64,000 bases of DNA from Tretioscincus oriximinensis (Eukaryota > Chordata > Lepidosauria > Squamata > Gymnophthalmidae): assembly GCA_022410635.1 (NCBI GenBank), contig JAJVDF010000001.1, forward strand, positions 15,118,443 through 15,182,442, written 5' to 3'. This document shows, piece by piece, positions 45,901 to 53,099 of the stretch. The translations under genes and the position numbers were made by a program. The notes below the pieces were generated by a model. The model saw only the letters and a list, made by a program, of their open reading frames with translations. It searched no databases and was not told where the DNA came from. Numbering within the stretch: the first letter of the stretch is position 1; each line of letters begins with the position of its first letter.

Positions 45901-48180
45901 GCATGATTTTGTACACTTCAATCAGATCACCCCTCAAACGTCTCCTTTCAAGGCTGAAGAAGCCCAGATGTTGCAGCCTTGCTTCGTAAGGGAGGTTCCA
46001 GACCCTTGATCCTTTTTGTTGCCCTTTTCTGCACCTTCTCCAGTTCCAAAATATCTCTCTTGAGATGTGGTGACCAGAATTGAACACAGTATTCCAAATG
46101 TGGCCTCACCACAGATTTATAAAGAGGCAAAACAACATTTGCTGACTTATTTTCGATTCCTTTCCTAATTATCCCCAACATGGAATTTGCCTTTTATGCT
46201 GCTGCAGCAAAATACCTGCCACTCCATTGTCTTGTCCATGTGGAAAGCGTAAAGCATGTCTGGGATGGTACCTTGGACTCTGTTTTTTGGAGCATAAGCA
46301 CTTTTTGTGCTAATTTTATTTTGGAATACATCTTGGAATAGAAACCTGCCATCTGCATGCCAGTGTAGACTAGTGCAAAAACAGGACTACAGAGAGGGAA
46401 AAGCAGCTTTAAAAGGATTCTGGTAACAAATCAGTGGTGGATTGCAGTTTCAAGTGCAGGTGTTTACAGGTGCAGGTGGGGCCATGAAAGCATGCACTGC
46501 TCCCTGGCCTGGTTTGTATTAGCTGCTGGGGAAAGTGGATGCTGCCATAGCCAGCGATTGCCTAGCCCATTCCTGCAAACACTGTATTTGAAGCTTTGAA
46601 TCACTACTGTAACAAAGTTCAGAAGAAAAATCATTATGTTAATTGCAACTTTTATCATGTGAAACCAGTGAAGGCTTTAGCTAAGAAGTGCAGGAGTTAA
46701 CATCAAAACTTTCTAGTTTCTTTAAATCGGGAGGCTTTAAGTTGTGACCCTCAAGATTTTGCTGAGTCACAACCCACAACTGGCCCAAACAATGGCTCAA
46801 AGATTCAGAATATCTAGAAGGTTGCAGTTTTGATCATGCCAGAGTGCAAACAGAACCATTTTGCCTGAAATAAACAGCACAAGAGCCCTTGTCCCCAACG
46901 TAATATTTATTTATTTCTACCCTGTCCCACACGGGAGAATTTCAGGACTGGTAAAAACAAACAAAACAAAATAGAGAACATATCTCCTAAAAACAATGGT
47001 TCCTGCGAGCGGGAGCTGTTTCTTCAAGCAAAGAACAGGTTAAATAGGTGAACCTTCAAAGATTTTCTGAACATACACAATGAAGATGCCTGCTACACCT
47101 CAGAGGGGGAGGCTTTTCAATAATCTGGAAGCCACCACTAAGAAGGCACCATTTCTGGTTCCTTTCTGCTCTATGTATTATTGAGAGTGGTAGTATAATG
47201 TTTAGTCAATGTCATGATAAGTGTTTCTGTTTTGAAGATTCTTTCAATAGTACTTTCTGCTCTTCTGCCTCTGATAGGTCAATGCTGGAAAAGCTGTTTC
47301 AGAAACAATCTACTTTCATAACGAAGGATACAGTGATTTGGGCGAGGAGGCCCCAAAGACCTATGGGGGCCAGATGCTGAATTCCAAGCCATCTTCAGTG
47401 CGGACAACTCTGGCCATCCGAGAAACACCTGTGGCTAATTCAGTAGGAAAGTTTGAGAGCCAGCTGGGAGGCCAGTCCAGAGGTAGCTGGATCCTGAAAG
47501 AGTCAGAAGAAGCAAGCAAAGGAACTCTTCTCAATGGGAAGACAATGGAGCAGCTGAGTTGTCCTGCTCCCTGCCTAGAAGACAAAGCCATGCCCAGGGA
47601 CTCTGACAAGGAGCAGCCAAGTGGGGAGACCCTAACTGAGGCACAGATAGTGGGGCAGAGTGAGGAGCCTTTTCTCCCTAGTGCCTCTGAGGACAGTGAG
47701 GAAGAGGAATATGGAAGTGTGCCAGGAATATTGGAGGAAATGCCGTACTTTCCTGAGCTTGAACTGCAGGAAAAGGAGGAGGAGGACTATAAAGAGACCA
47801 GCCATGAGGAACACACCCTCCAAATCCCTCCTCCTGAAAGAGACTCTATGGATGATGGAGAAGGCAAGTGTCACACGGACCCCTCTCCCCAAGAGGTCAT
47901 GGAAAGCACTGAACCCTCCCAGGACACTCCCTGTGTTGCTATGGGGAAGACAGAGCTCCTAGCCCCTGAGAAGGATCCAGGTTCCCCACAGCCGGTGCCC
48001 AAAGAGGCCCCCAAGGTGGCATCAGAGGAGGCATCAGAGGAAGAGGAGGAGGAGGACGGTGAGGAGACCCCTAAGGCTGCATCACCCACATACCCAGACC
48101 CTCTGGCTCCTTTACCTGTCAGTGATGTCAGGATGCCTGTAACCCTTCTTCAACTTCTGGAAGATTCTATAGAGTGCTAG
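15880..48180 (+). CDS. CDHR5: CDHR5-like cadherin (complete 15-exon coding gene)
   Basis: This is a single-pass adhesion protein predicted to act at apical microvilli, if its function follows CDHR5. Coding exons are 15880-15943, 17016-17230, 17744-17803, 19661-19753, 20894-20980, 23148-23258, 28595-28765, 29501-29591, 30907-31013, 32450-32650, 33800-33931, 34651-34729, 36587-36777, 42826-42846 and 47278-48180. Every junction is GT-AG with compatible phases, and the joined length is 2,526 nt (841 residues plus stop). Domains are a signal peptide (1-21), EC1 (about 22-128), EC2 (130-235), EC3 (236-358), EC4 (360-467), a membrane helix (about 487-509) and a cytoplasmic tail (512-841). EC features include IPEN, LDRE, NENDNKP, AEDADGD, LDFE and AEDGDSD. 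Sequons include NTS, NIS, NSS, NVT, NIT, NHT and NAT. EC3 starts with a PQFLPC...SVCV pattern that closely resembles mammalian CDHR5 as I recall it. The mucin-like region and a C-terminal PDZ ligand are absent, so the symbol is probable rather than certain; a CDHR5 paralogue is the main alternative. Confidence 0.8.
17016..17230 (+). CDS. CDHR5: Coding exon 2: most of EC1
   Basis: The acceptor follows the pyrimidine-rich run ending TTTCTCAG (17015), and the donor is GTGATT at 17231. The exon encodes residues 22-93. It has an N-terminal Cys (DLCNGG), the IPEN segment that stands for the XEX calcium-binding position, an NTS sequon and a closing ILDRE, which resembles the cadherin DRE motif. The matching pattern of a Cys followed by a PEN/EEN turn opens EC1 in CDHR5. 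The exon ends in phase 0. Confidence 0.9.
17744..17803 (+). CDS. CDHR5: Coding exon 3: EC1 strand segment
   Basis: This 60-nt exon lies between an acceptor after TTTTTCCCCCCAG and the donor GTACAT (17804). It is phase 0 on both sides and encodes 20 residues containing a second EC1 Cys (FTCMED). Because it is short, its identity rests on the splice sites, on the frame fit with both neighbours, and on its position where CDHR5 EC1 also carries a Cys-containing strand before the linker. Confidence 0.85.
17922..18172. mobile_element. Inverted-repeat element in intron 3
   Basis: Left arm AATGAAGTCCTCAAATAATG, then CAAGTGCAGTTTTTTTA, is matched almost exactly by the reversed right arm at 18137-18172. 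The arms are about 36 bp, and the middle contains GGCCAGGCGCGTTTTGACC. No target duplication is evident. Confidence 0.75.
18503..18576. mobile_element. Mariner-type MITE, copy 2
   Basis: CTGCTCAAAACAATTAAAGG on the left and TTATTGTTTTCAGCAG on the right are inverted ends bounded by TA on both sides. It lies in intron 3. Confidence 0.8.
18954..19480 (-). mobile_element. CR1 LINE 3' end, reversed, internally deleted
   Basis: It opens with TAAGAACATAAGAAGAGCCA, the reverse of the CR1 3' octamer end, and continues with CCACAGCCCACCGAGTCCAG and CAGATGCACCTGGGCAGTCC. After a gap near 19210-19390 the CR1 text resumes (TTGAATTTGCTTTTTTCACTG). It is closely related to the copy at 45449-46215. Confidence 0.85.
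19661..19753 (+). CDS. CDHR5: Coding exon 4: EC1-EC2 linker
   Basis: This 93-nt exon is phase 0/0, with acceptor TGTTCCTCAG and donor GTAAGC. It encodes IEYRIIVQVM followed by NENDNKPQF, a textbook DXNDN-type calcium linker between EC repeats, and an NIS sequon. The preceding intron 3 (17804-19660) holds an inverted-repeat element, a mariner-type MITE and a reversed CR1 piece. Confidence 0.93.
20894..20980 (+). CDS. CDHR5: Coding exon 5: EC2, first half
   Basis: This 87-nt exon is phase 0/0, with acceptor CCTTGCCCACAG and donor GTGAGT. It encodes 29 residues including HAEDADGDTLIYAI, the AxDxD calcium loop followed by the conserved aromatic strand of a cadherin repeat. Confidence 0.92.
21409..21537. 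repeat. Foldback repeat in intron 5
   Basis: GGACCTTTCTACTGGTCCC at the left is answered by GCCCAGTGTAGAAAGGTT at the right, with the arms continuing inward (TATTCTGGATTATATCAGAA against its reverse). The arms are about 42 bp and roughly 80% alike by eye. Confidence 0.65.
21756..21808. mobile_element. Mariner-type MITE, copy 3
   Basis: TGCTCAAAACAATTAAGGGA on the left and CCCTTAATTGTTTTGAGCA on the right form an almost perfect 53-bp hairpin in intron 5. It has the same termini as copies 1 and 2. Confidence 0.8.
22252..22368. repeat. Foldback repeat in intron 5, second copy
   Basis: CTTTCTGCACTGGGTC on the left pairs with GACCCAGTGTAGAAAG on the right. It is the same family as 21409-21537 and directly abuts the reversed SINE that follows. 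Confidence 0.65.
22369..22678 (-). mobile_element. tRNA-derived SINE, second family, reversed
   Basis: (GAA)n leads into ACCCCACTTTTTCTCACC, GGGACTCAAAGCGGCTTAC, GCTGGGTTGGCTAGAGCTAC and a head ending ACTGAGCTATCCG. It is a clear reverse-complement partner of 9194-9500. Confidence 0.85.
23148..23258 (+). CDS. CDHR5: Coding exon 6: EC2, second half
   Basis: This 111-nt exon is phase 0/0, with acceptor TTTCTTTCCAG and donor GTGAGG. It encodes YFRIDLPNSGKIVLAKSLDF and then ETKRHLEF, i.e. the 'F.ID..SG.I.L...LDFE' signature of the cadherin fold. Intron 5 before it (20981-23147) holds a mariner MITE, two foldback repeats and a reversed SINE. Confidence 0.93.
23500..23638 (+). mobile_element. CR1 LINE 3' end, copy in intron 6
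   Basis: CCAGGTGCATCTGGTGGGCC, GACTTGATGGGCTGTGGCC and the ending CTTCTTATGTTCTTATGTTC show the CR1 3' UTR with its TTCTTATG octamer repeat. Confidence 0.85.
23660..23982 (+). mobile_element. CR1 LINE 3' end, second copy in tandem
   Basis: A second, longer copy of the same 3' UTR starts within about 40 bp of the first and also ends in TTCTTATGTTCTTATG. The part before it (GACTAGACAGGTTATGGACA, GCAACAGGCAGGACTCCTG) is missing from the first copy. Confidence 0.85.
24105..24560 (-). mobile_element. Older CR1 LINE remnant, reversed
   Basis: GATCAGCATTCTGTCCC, CATTCCAGTAGCGATTGATA and GGTAATAAATTCCTTCAGAAG follow the reversed CR1 order but with many differences; similar wording occurs at 59005-59830. 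Confidence 0.6.
24560..28594. other. Remainder of intron 6, mostly unassigned
   Basis: Apart from a divergent SINE at 27020-27300 I see no assignable element or exon. A stretch near 25880-26330 is relatively GC-rich. The open frames here have no recognisable domain. Confidence 0.5.
27020..27300 (+). mobile_element. tRNA-derived SINE, second family, divergent copy
   Basis: The head differs (GGGGCACAGTGGTGCAAATG), but TTAGCTTTAGCCAACCTAGC, GCAATTGCAAGTAGATGATT and CTTGTAAGCTGTTTTGAGTCCC match the core and tail of 9194-9500. It ends in a TTC/TCC-rich tract. Confidence 0.7.
28595..28765 (+). CDS. CDHR5: Coding exon 7: EC2-EC3 linker and start of EC3
   Basis: This 171-nt exon is phase 0/0, with acceptor TTCTACAACAG and donor GTGAGG. 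It encodes 57 residues with NSS and NVT sequons. It carries a diverged linker (MDGDDQYPQF) in place of DXNDNAP, then LPCNF...SVCVNPVY with a Cys pair. This Cys-bracketed insert just after the linker is the feature that most strongly points to CDHR5 rather than to classical cadherins or clustered protocadherins. Intron 6 before it is 5.3 kb and holds CR1 and SINE copies. Confidence 0.92.
29501..29591 (+). CDS. CDHR5: Coding exon 8: EC3 calcium loop
   Basis: This 91-nt exon has acceptor TATCTCTTGCAG and donor GTACCA (29592). It starts in phase 0 and ends in phase 1. It encodes PGAIHAEDGDSDLKAAITYS, the conserved 'AEDGD...I.YSI' loop of EC3; human CDHR5 has a very similar segment as I recall it. 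Confidence 0.92.
30907..31013 (+). CDS. CDHR5: Coding exon 9: EC3 core
   Basis: This 107-nt exon has acceptor TGTGCTTCCCAG and donor GTAGGT. It starts with the two bases that complete a Gly codon from exon 8 and ends in phase 0. It encodes GTDHGYFHIDNITGNVTMLR and then PVESRMPTAVYSLSVM, i.e. the 'F.ID..TG.VT' strand pair, with NIT and NVT sequons. Confidence 0.92.
32450..32650 (+). CDS. CDHR5: Coding exon 10: EC3-EC4 linker and start of EC4
   Basis: This 201-nt exon is phase 0/0, with acceptor TTTTTTCCAG and donor GTGAGT (32651). It encodes 67 residues. The linker reads AANNHAPRF, keeping the NxAP shape but with no Asp, so calcium binding at this joint is probably weakened. It ends in SDLDFAD, an acidic loop of EC4. 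The last nine bases and the donor recur after the N at 33158 (see findings). Confidence 0.92.
32683..32850 (+). mobile_element. SINE (lizard type), 3'-truncated, intron 10
   Basis: GAGCCAGTTTGGTGTAGTGG and a B box (CAGTTCGATTCC) are present. The text after GAACTCTCTG departs from the family and ends in AAGTAAATAAATAA. Confidence 0.75.
33159..33455 (+). repeat. Duplicated exon-10 end plus SINE copy after an N
   Basis: Directly after the N at 33158 the sequence repeats 32642 onward: TTTGCTGAT (exon end), GTGAGTTACAACTGAAAAGG, and then a full SINE (about 33187-33455) with A box, B box (CCCGGTTCAATTCC) and complete tail. The two copies are essentially identical over about 90 bp and then differ as two different SINEs would. 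Confidence 0.8.
33800..33931 (+). CDS. CDHR5: Coding exon 11: EC4 core
   Basis: This 132-nt exon is phase 0/0, with acceptor GCTTTTCCCCAG and donor GTGCGA. It encodes FNPTVRYSLKRQSNHTQLFQ and then ITPGGLLIARANHLHAFERYAL, i.e. the 'F.I...G.L......E.Y.L' cadherin strand pattern, with an NHT sequon. Confidence 0.92.
34651..34729 (+). CDS. CDHR5: Coding exon 12: end of EC4
   Basis: This 79-nt exon has acceptor TTGTTCCTTTAG and donor GTATGA; it starts in phase 0 and ends in phase 1. It encodes IIARDEESGDITNATVNVEV, the last strand of EC4 with an NAT sequon. In mammalian CDHR5 a Ser/Thr/Pro-rich mucin-like region comes next; here the next exon goes straight to the juxtamembrane segment. Intron 12 (34730-36586) shows no open, Ser/Thr/Pro-rich repeat that could be a mucin exon. 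Confidence 0.9.
34730..36586. other. Intron 12: no mucin exon seen
   Basis: This is where a mucin-like exon would lie in mammalian CDHR5. I find no Ser/Thr/Pro-rich tandem coding repeat in any + frame. A fragment of a SINE/LINE tail with (AATA)n is at about 36310-36405. Confidence 0.6.
36587..36777 (+). CDS. CDHR5: Coding exon 13: transmembrane helix and basic stop-transfer
   Basis: This 191-nt exon has its acceptor AG at 36585-36586 and donor GTAAGT. It completes a Val codon from exon 12. A short acidic stalk (VPLDPLEANQQGSLDAG) leads into a hydrophobic stretch, ILAGSLGALLLVTAIVLFLI, then KKRQRRQQ. This orientation puts the EC repeats outside the cell. The exon ends in phase 0 at HPNV. Confidence 0.92.
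37028..37142. repeat. Possible copy of the 'TTATTCTGGAT' foldback family
   Basis: GAGCCTTATTCATGTACCTG, GCAGTCTATGATGGGCACC and, toward the end, CCCTATTCTGAGAAATAG follow the pattern of 5247-5420, but with many changes. Confidence 0.4.
38090..39175 (+). repeat. Locally duplicated block in intron 13
   Basis: About 38335-38680 and 38815-39170 are diverged direct copies. Both carry TTGTTTTTCCATTTTG, GGATTAAAAT, CACTTTTGGG, GAGAGTAGATTTAAAT, CTTGTATCTATCTTTCTCTC and AAGGATCTCACAAATTCACTT in order. Within the upstream part, GATCAGG...TTTCAATGCATTTTCAAA-type text also repeats (38150-38230 and 38245-38330). Confidence 0.75.
39200..42760. other. Rest of intron 13, nothing assigned
   Basis: The sequence is AT-rich, with a single N at 39585. 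There are no splice-bounded open frames that fit the gene. Short frames at 40640-40954 and 41223-41498 have no recognisable family. Confidence 0.5.
42826..42846 (+). CDS. CDHR5: Coding exon 14: 21-nt microexon
   Basis: A long pyrimidine tract (about 42760-42820) leads to GACAG, then exactly 21 nt encoding SLKWFQP, then the strong donor GTGAGT. The exon is phase 0 on both sides, so it can be included or skipped without changing the frame. A second AG two bases downstream would leave 19 nt and break the frame. The call rests on splice-site strength and phase alone, because seven residues are too few for a family match. It would add seven residues about 25 after the membrane helix. Confidence 0.65.
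43268..43288. repeat. (TA)n microsatellite
   Basis: A short alternating TA run in intron 14, about ten units long. Confidence 0.9.
44115..44825 (-). mobile_element. L1-type LINE 3' end, reversed, intron 14
   Basis: A minus-strand open frame (44385-44807) reads KASKWYHTPVHLSHITRI, then CWHGCGDRGTYLHMWAYCPL, the C-terminal Cys-rich part of L1 ORF2. The 3' UTR and a poly-T stretch (the reversed A tail, about 44125) follow. It is 5'-truncated, but the remaining frame is intact. Confidence 0.88.
45250..45420. repeat. Copy of the 'AGGGTTRCCRTA' family
   Basis: It runs from AGTATGGTTACTTCAAAAAA to TTTTTGGTGGTAATCCA, with GCAGCTTTAATGGGTGTGG and, inverted, TATTAAAGCTGCAAAACTTC inside. It is related to 4989-5166. 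Confidence 0.6.
45449..46215 (-). mobile_element. CR1 LINE 3' end, reversed, intron 14
   Basis: It begins with the reversed octamer end (ACATAAGAACATAAGAGGAG). Minus-strand frames at 45657-45872 (YFFTQRVIGLWNLLPEEVV) and 45948-46181 (YKSVVRPHLEYCVQFWSPHL) are the CR1 ORF2 C-terminal region. They lie in different frames, so at least one frameshift separates them. It is the longest CR1 copy inside the gene. Confidence 0.9.
47278..48180 (+). CDS. CDHR5: Coding exon 15: acidic cytoplasmic tail and stop
   Basis: The acceptor is CTGCCTCTGATAG. There are 300 codons and then TAG at 48178. The exon begins VNAGKAVSETIYFHNEGYSD; YSDL fits a YxxPhi sorting motif. A basic-neutral part (SSVRTTLAIRE) is followed by about 220 residues rich in Glu, Ser and Pro, with runs such as SEDSEEEEYG and EEASEEEEEEDGEE. 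The last residues are LLEDSIEC, which is not a usual PDZ class I-III ligand, although mammalian CDHR5 ends in one that binds harmonin. The exon is the longest open frame in the window and shows no break. Low complexity means this tail should align poorly across species. Confidence 0.88.
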   Translation, partial: VNAGKAVSETIYFHNEGYSDLGEEAPKTYGGQMLNSKPSSVRTTLAIRETPVANSVGKFESQLGGQSRGSWILKESEEASKGTLLNGKTMEQLSCPAPCLEDKAMPRDSDKEQPSGETLTEAQIVGQSEEPFLPSASEDSEEEEYGSVPGILEEMPYFPELELQEKEEEDYKETSHEEHTLQIPPPERDSMDDGEGKCHTDPSPQEVMESTEPSQDTPCVAMGKTELLAPEKDPGSPQPVPKEAPKVASEEASEEEEEEDGEETPKAASPTYPDPLAPLPVSDVRMPVTLLQLLEDSIEC

Positions 48181-48950
48181 TAAGCCTGCTGGGGTTGCCT
48201 CCATCATCCTGGAGCCAGGATGGGACTATCCATGGGAACAAAGGTAGCCATGTTCTACAGGACCCACCCCTGTGCCAAGGTCATTGGCAGGTACAAACAG
48301 AAGGCTCCAGGACTCAGCATGATCTACAGGCTTTGTTTTGCTTTAATGAAAGGCCCAAATGGGGATAGGGAAAGGCAGTCTGTCATGCATATCAAGCCTG
48401 GTTGGTTGTATGGAGCACAGTGCTCGACCCATTTCCTTGCTGCAGGCCAGCAAGTAATACACTATAGCTTTCAGCTGGAGCTTAAAACCTGCCCAGAATT
48501 TCCCCCTTAGTCATCAAACGGAACATTTTGATCATTTGTTCAAATATCCTTTTGTAACAGGCGCCTGCTAGTCTTATAGTAGGTATGTGTGGATTTTTTC
48601 TTTGTTTGAGGTGACAATGTTTTAAAAGATGCATCTCCAATTTACAAATCATGAAGAGAGGAAATAGCTGGCATTAAGCCACTGTGCTCCCATTTTGACA
48701 GCCTATGAAGGCCCAGGCTGTACTATACAAACTTAACATGGAGCACAGGCGTCAGCTCCCTCTGTCAAAAAGAAATCTGAAATAGGTGAATGTGCCTCTG
48801 TGTTAGGTATTGTGTCTGACAGTTACATGGGCAGAGTCATATTTTTTGCAAGAATAGCTACTGCCACCTTTGGCATTATAGGGCTTTTTGCATTTACTCT
48901 CAGGTAATAGTTTCATTCTCTGAAATGGCTCCTAGCCCAAGAGCAGAAAA
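48181..48950 (+). other. Probable 3' UTR of the cadherin gene
   Basis: Unique-looking sequence follows the stop codon. I found no canonical AATAAA or ATTAAA between 48181 and about 49330; the only weak variant is AGTAAA at 49026. The transcript end therefore cannot be placed. Confidence 0.4.
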
Positions 48951-48956
48951 TACTAA

Positions 48957-49290
48957 GTCTGTATTCTCTAGCCTTTTTGTGTTTTACATGCCTGGTTGCA
49001 TTCCCCACCCCCACCCCAAACTGGGAGTAAACACGTCATGTGACTTGCAATACAGAAGAGGTATAGAATACAGCATTTTTATTCAACAACATAGGAATGA
49101 TTGTGGAATATTTAAAAGCAATCCATGCAAGGATTTCTTTTGGGTTTTTTTATTGTTTTCATAATGTATAAGAATACAGTAATAATAACAATCATTAACA
49201 AATCAAGTAACAAAAGGACCTGCAAGGCTCGTTTAAGTATTCCTTTGGAATAATTGGAGAATAATGAAGCGATTAAGAATATGAATGTCC
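48957..49290. repeat. Foldback-type repeat, copy A
   Basis: TGTATTCTCTAGCC with GTGTTTTACATGCCTGG is answered by GTGACTTGCAATACAG and GTATAGAATACAGC. GTGGAATATTTAAAAGCAAT and GTTTAAGTATTCCTTTGGAA match copy B at 53100-53345. Confidence 0.55.
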
Positions 49291-49329
49291 TATTTTCCTT
49301 CCTGATTGCTGTTCTCTGATGGTCACTCA

Positions 49330-52300
49330 TCCAAACAACACCCCTTTGTAAACTCTGTTGGCATGGAACATGGACCCCTTCTGAGCCTCCTTTGGGACTT
49401 CAAATTGTCTGGTTTCCTCCTTTCACTTTGGCCTTTCACAAAAGCTGACATAGCAGGGAGGCAATTTTATCCTTAGCTGAGAAGGTCAAGTAAACTTCCA
49501 TGGCAGAGCAGGGGTTTTAACCAAGGGGTCCCTGGTTTCTAGCCTAGTGTTCTAATCAACATGCCATTGGAAAGCCTTAGCAATGACTAAGGTACTTTAT
49601 GCACAGCCTATTAATCCAGTTTAAGAAGCTCATGACACTAATGCTAATTTAGATTACATCTGTGCTAAGATCCCTATAAAGTGAATTAATGGTAAGCCAC
49701 ATTAATTAGGCCTACATTCATTAGTTCCCACATGAAATCCAGGGAAGTGTTTCAGCCTTTAACATTGGTGCATAACCTCTGGTTCCTTCTTGTGCTGTTG
49801 GCTTGGAGCTGCAGCCGTGGCACCCTCATGGCCCCCTGGCATGGGCAGAAGTGGGTTCCTTCCTCCTTCCTGTTTAAATCCAGCTCCCAATATGGCTGTG
49901 GTGGAGAGCACCATCATGTTTTTTCAGTATGTGCCTGTCTTGGTCATAGGTGCTGAATTGCTGGCTGGACAGAGGCATGTGAGAGATTCAAACAGCTCCT
50001 GAGGAAAAGGGAATTAGGGAGCTCTGTATAAGAGAACATGTTGGTGACGCACTGCCATTAAAGAGATTTCTTGGATTTTATGTGGGAGACCGAACCCTCA
50101 TGCTATTGCCATCATATCCAGATTAAACAGGCGGCACTTATACATATAGACCAGTTTTGTGTGATCATGGATATGGCTGCATGAGCCATGAGCTGTTGGA
50201 CTATGCAGGAAACCTACTTTCGGATCCCCTTGCATCAATGGAGCAATTTCTTTGTTGGGGAATGCGGCCTTTTGCAGCTAACATATGGAGCTAATCAGCT
50301 AGCATTCGAACTCCGAAGATAGCGACCCTGCCTCTGTTCGATTGACAGGGAAGTGAGCAAATAGCAGCACAGAGATTCTTGATATGTCATCCAGAGAGTG
50401 TCATGTCAGCATGGGATCATACATTTCCCACTTCTAAAGTAGGTCAACCTGTTCATGCAGATGCTTGTTTCTAAAACTCATTGGGATCTAACTATTCTGA
50501 ACTGACTTCCATAGAGTCATCAAGGTATGTGCATAAACAACCTCAAGTCGTATCTATCTCTATTCACAAGGTTGTATTCCAATGGGCTTGGATCCAGTGC
50601 TTCCAACCTGAAAAACTTTCAATGCCTACGTTCTCACTGGAAGAAAAAAAAATCTGTTTTAGAAGGAAAGTGATGCCAGATTCACCCCATATGAAACTAG
50701 TTTTTTTTTTTTACTCGGTTCCAAACTGAGTTTTCCAGCCACACAGGGATACAAGATTCCAGTTTCACTTTGGAGTAACTGTCCCCACTATAGGAAAACC
50801 CATTTGGCTGTGGCAGGGTCATGTGTTCTACTGTCCAATCCTATCCCTGTGGGTATATCTACTCAACTTCCCTCTTCTCTTTTACTGCCTTCCATCAAGG
50901 CAACATAGTTACTAGACACCTGCTAAGCACCTCACATTCAATTAACTGGCAAGAACAAAGCTACTTTTGCACACCTACATATTTACAAAGCAAAGCAATG
51001 TCACCATTATCCAGTTCCTCCTTTCTCTAATTTCTCGTCTCCAAAATGCCATCACAATAGACTAGTTCACAGTGAGGATGAGGGATTTTTTGTGCATTGT
51101 TGGATTCTACCTTTCATTCCATGATCCTCCAACCCACTATTTGATAGACTGATCCTACTATCAGAAAAAGTGGTGACAACAACCCGCCTGGATAGATTTA
51201 ATAAGACGTTATAAAAATTCAAAGTGAACACTTAAATGAACATCACTTAAATTGATTTAAAGATACTGCCTTAAGTCAGAGTCTTATAGCTAACTACACC
51301 GTTAGCTGTGGGTTTCAGAACAATGCTTCATTAATCTCCATGGAAAACACTGAAAACAAAGTCAGAAACAAAAGCTAGTGATTACACCCTGATTACCACT
51401 AAGTAGCAGAACTGGTTCAGCCAGTCAGCCCACTCATCTTGTTACTGCATGGTGGACAGCATATGTGTACAGATCAAAGGCTTGCCAAGACACCCCACCC
51501 TGGGAACATCCATGATGCCCGTTGGTCAGGAGGGAATATGCAGCCGCCCCCTTTCACTCCTCATACAAACCATGCTCAGCAAAAAGCCCAAAAACTAGCG
51601 AGAGCAGAAAAAAATCTGAAGAAAACCTACTTTTAACCCAGTTCCTTGAGGAAGATCCCCCAAAGACCTAGTTGTTATGAGTCCACTTAAGTGTCAAACC
51701 AGTTTGAATTTAGATATCAGTGTGGACACTTAGGTTTCACACAGGATTCACACCCATTTTTTTCTCCAGTGAGAAGTCAGCCAACAAGAGATTTAGATCA
51801 TTCTGTTATAGCTACCAGCCCCACAATGGCTGTGTCACTTATTCTACTATGGAGGCCAGCAATGTGGTTTCCTTATACCTTGGTCATTGCTGTAAGAATC
51901 ATCTGTTGAGTTAAATGGGTCACTGGCTTTGATCCAGCAGGACTTTTCTTAGGTTCCATTTTGACTTTTTAAAAATCCTAGAATTACGTCAGTGTTGTTT
52001 ACTTAAGCCTGTTGGCACTTTTGCAGAAAGGATAGGGCATTGCATTGTGATAATGAAATTACTCAGGGTTATAGAAACTGGAAAAGTAATATTGACATTT
52101 GCTTCATTTCATTTTTTTTGCTGAGGGTGGGGCAAGCCTGGAAATTCATTACCCCAGAAATGTATTTGGAGGAAGCAGAAGACTGATGCTTGCTTGACAC
52201 TGCACTTGATAAAGAAAAAGAACGTGCAAAACCATCTCCCTTGTCGATTATTTATATTTTCAAATTAAAAACACTTTAAAAGAAATGTGTCAGATCCTTA

Positions 52301-53090
52301 TATCTACTGGGGAGAAGAACATTAAGGCAGTTTTCTATGGGACTCTCTTTGGTGCGCTTGATTTTTATTTTTTAAAGACTTTATATCCTGCTAAAGGTCT
52401 TGGGGCAAGTCATAATAACAAAAATATAAAATATGGACCATACCTGCTCGGAATTCTTATGTTGTGCTGCAGAGTTGGGCCTGATGTTTTTTGGCAAGTG
52501 TAAAGGATTAACATTCTGCTTCCTCTACTGGATTTGCTCAGCCAATTGGGCCTTTTTTGCACTTACTTTCACAGAAGGTCCAGTAAGGGGATCTTGTGTC
52601 ACTTTAGAAACTAACAAGAAGAAGGTCGGCAGAATGAGCTTTTGTAAACAAGTTTACTTCTTTAGATGGAGTAGAATTATCTATCTTTTAAAAAAAAAAC
52701 TTCAGGGAATGGTGGTTGAGAACCACTCCCAGCTACTGGTTGGTGTGTGTGTGTGTGGGGGAAGCAGAATTGGGAGCTGCACAAGTATCTTGTGCAATCT
52801 CCAATATCATGTATCCTTGCACAGGATCTGAGATCTCATGCAGGAGTACATGAGAAAGCAAATGGCTGCCCCCCCTTACCCTTGAGACAGCCATTTTACC
52901 AGAAGTGACATAATTTTGGTGTTATAGTGTTTTCTTCCAGGCAATGAGCGATGTCACTTCCCACGAGCACGAGATAACCCGGAGAAAGTCAGATTTTTAG
53001 GCTCCCTGTCTGATATCTGGTTTTTGAGAGCTCCCAACATTGGGTGGGGGAGTTGTTCTGCCTTTCATATTCTCTCAAGGAGAAATGTTC
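49330..53090. other. Downstream intergenic DNA, no gene recognised
   Basis: The open frames are short and unsupported. A '3'-end' fragment (TTTATATCCTGC...AGGTCTTGGGG) is near 52355-52435, and a short (TG)n is at about 52742-52758. Nothing else can be assigned. Confidence 0.5.
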
Positions 53091-53099
53091 CTGCTTCTA

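Noticed and set aside
47361..47892. Minus-strand open frames opposite coding exon 15
   Set aside because: They are shadows of the real exon, created by its Glu-rich codon composition.
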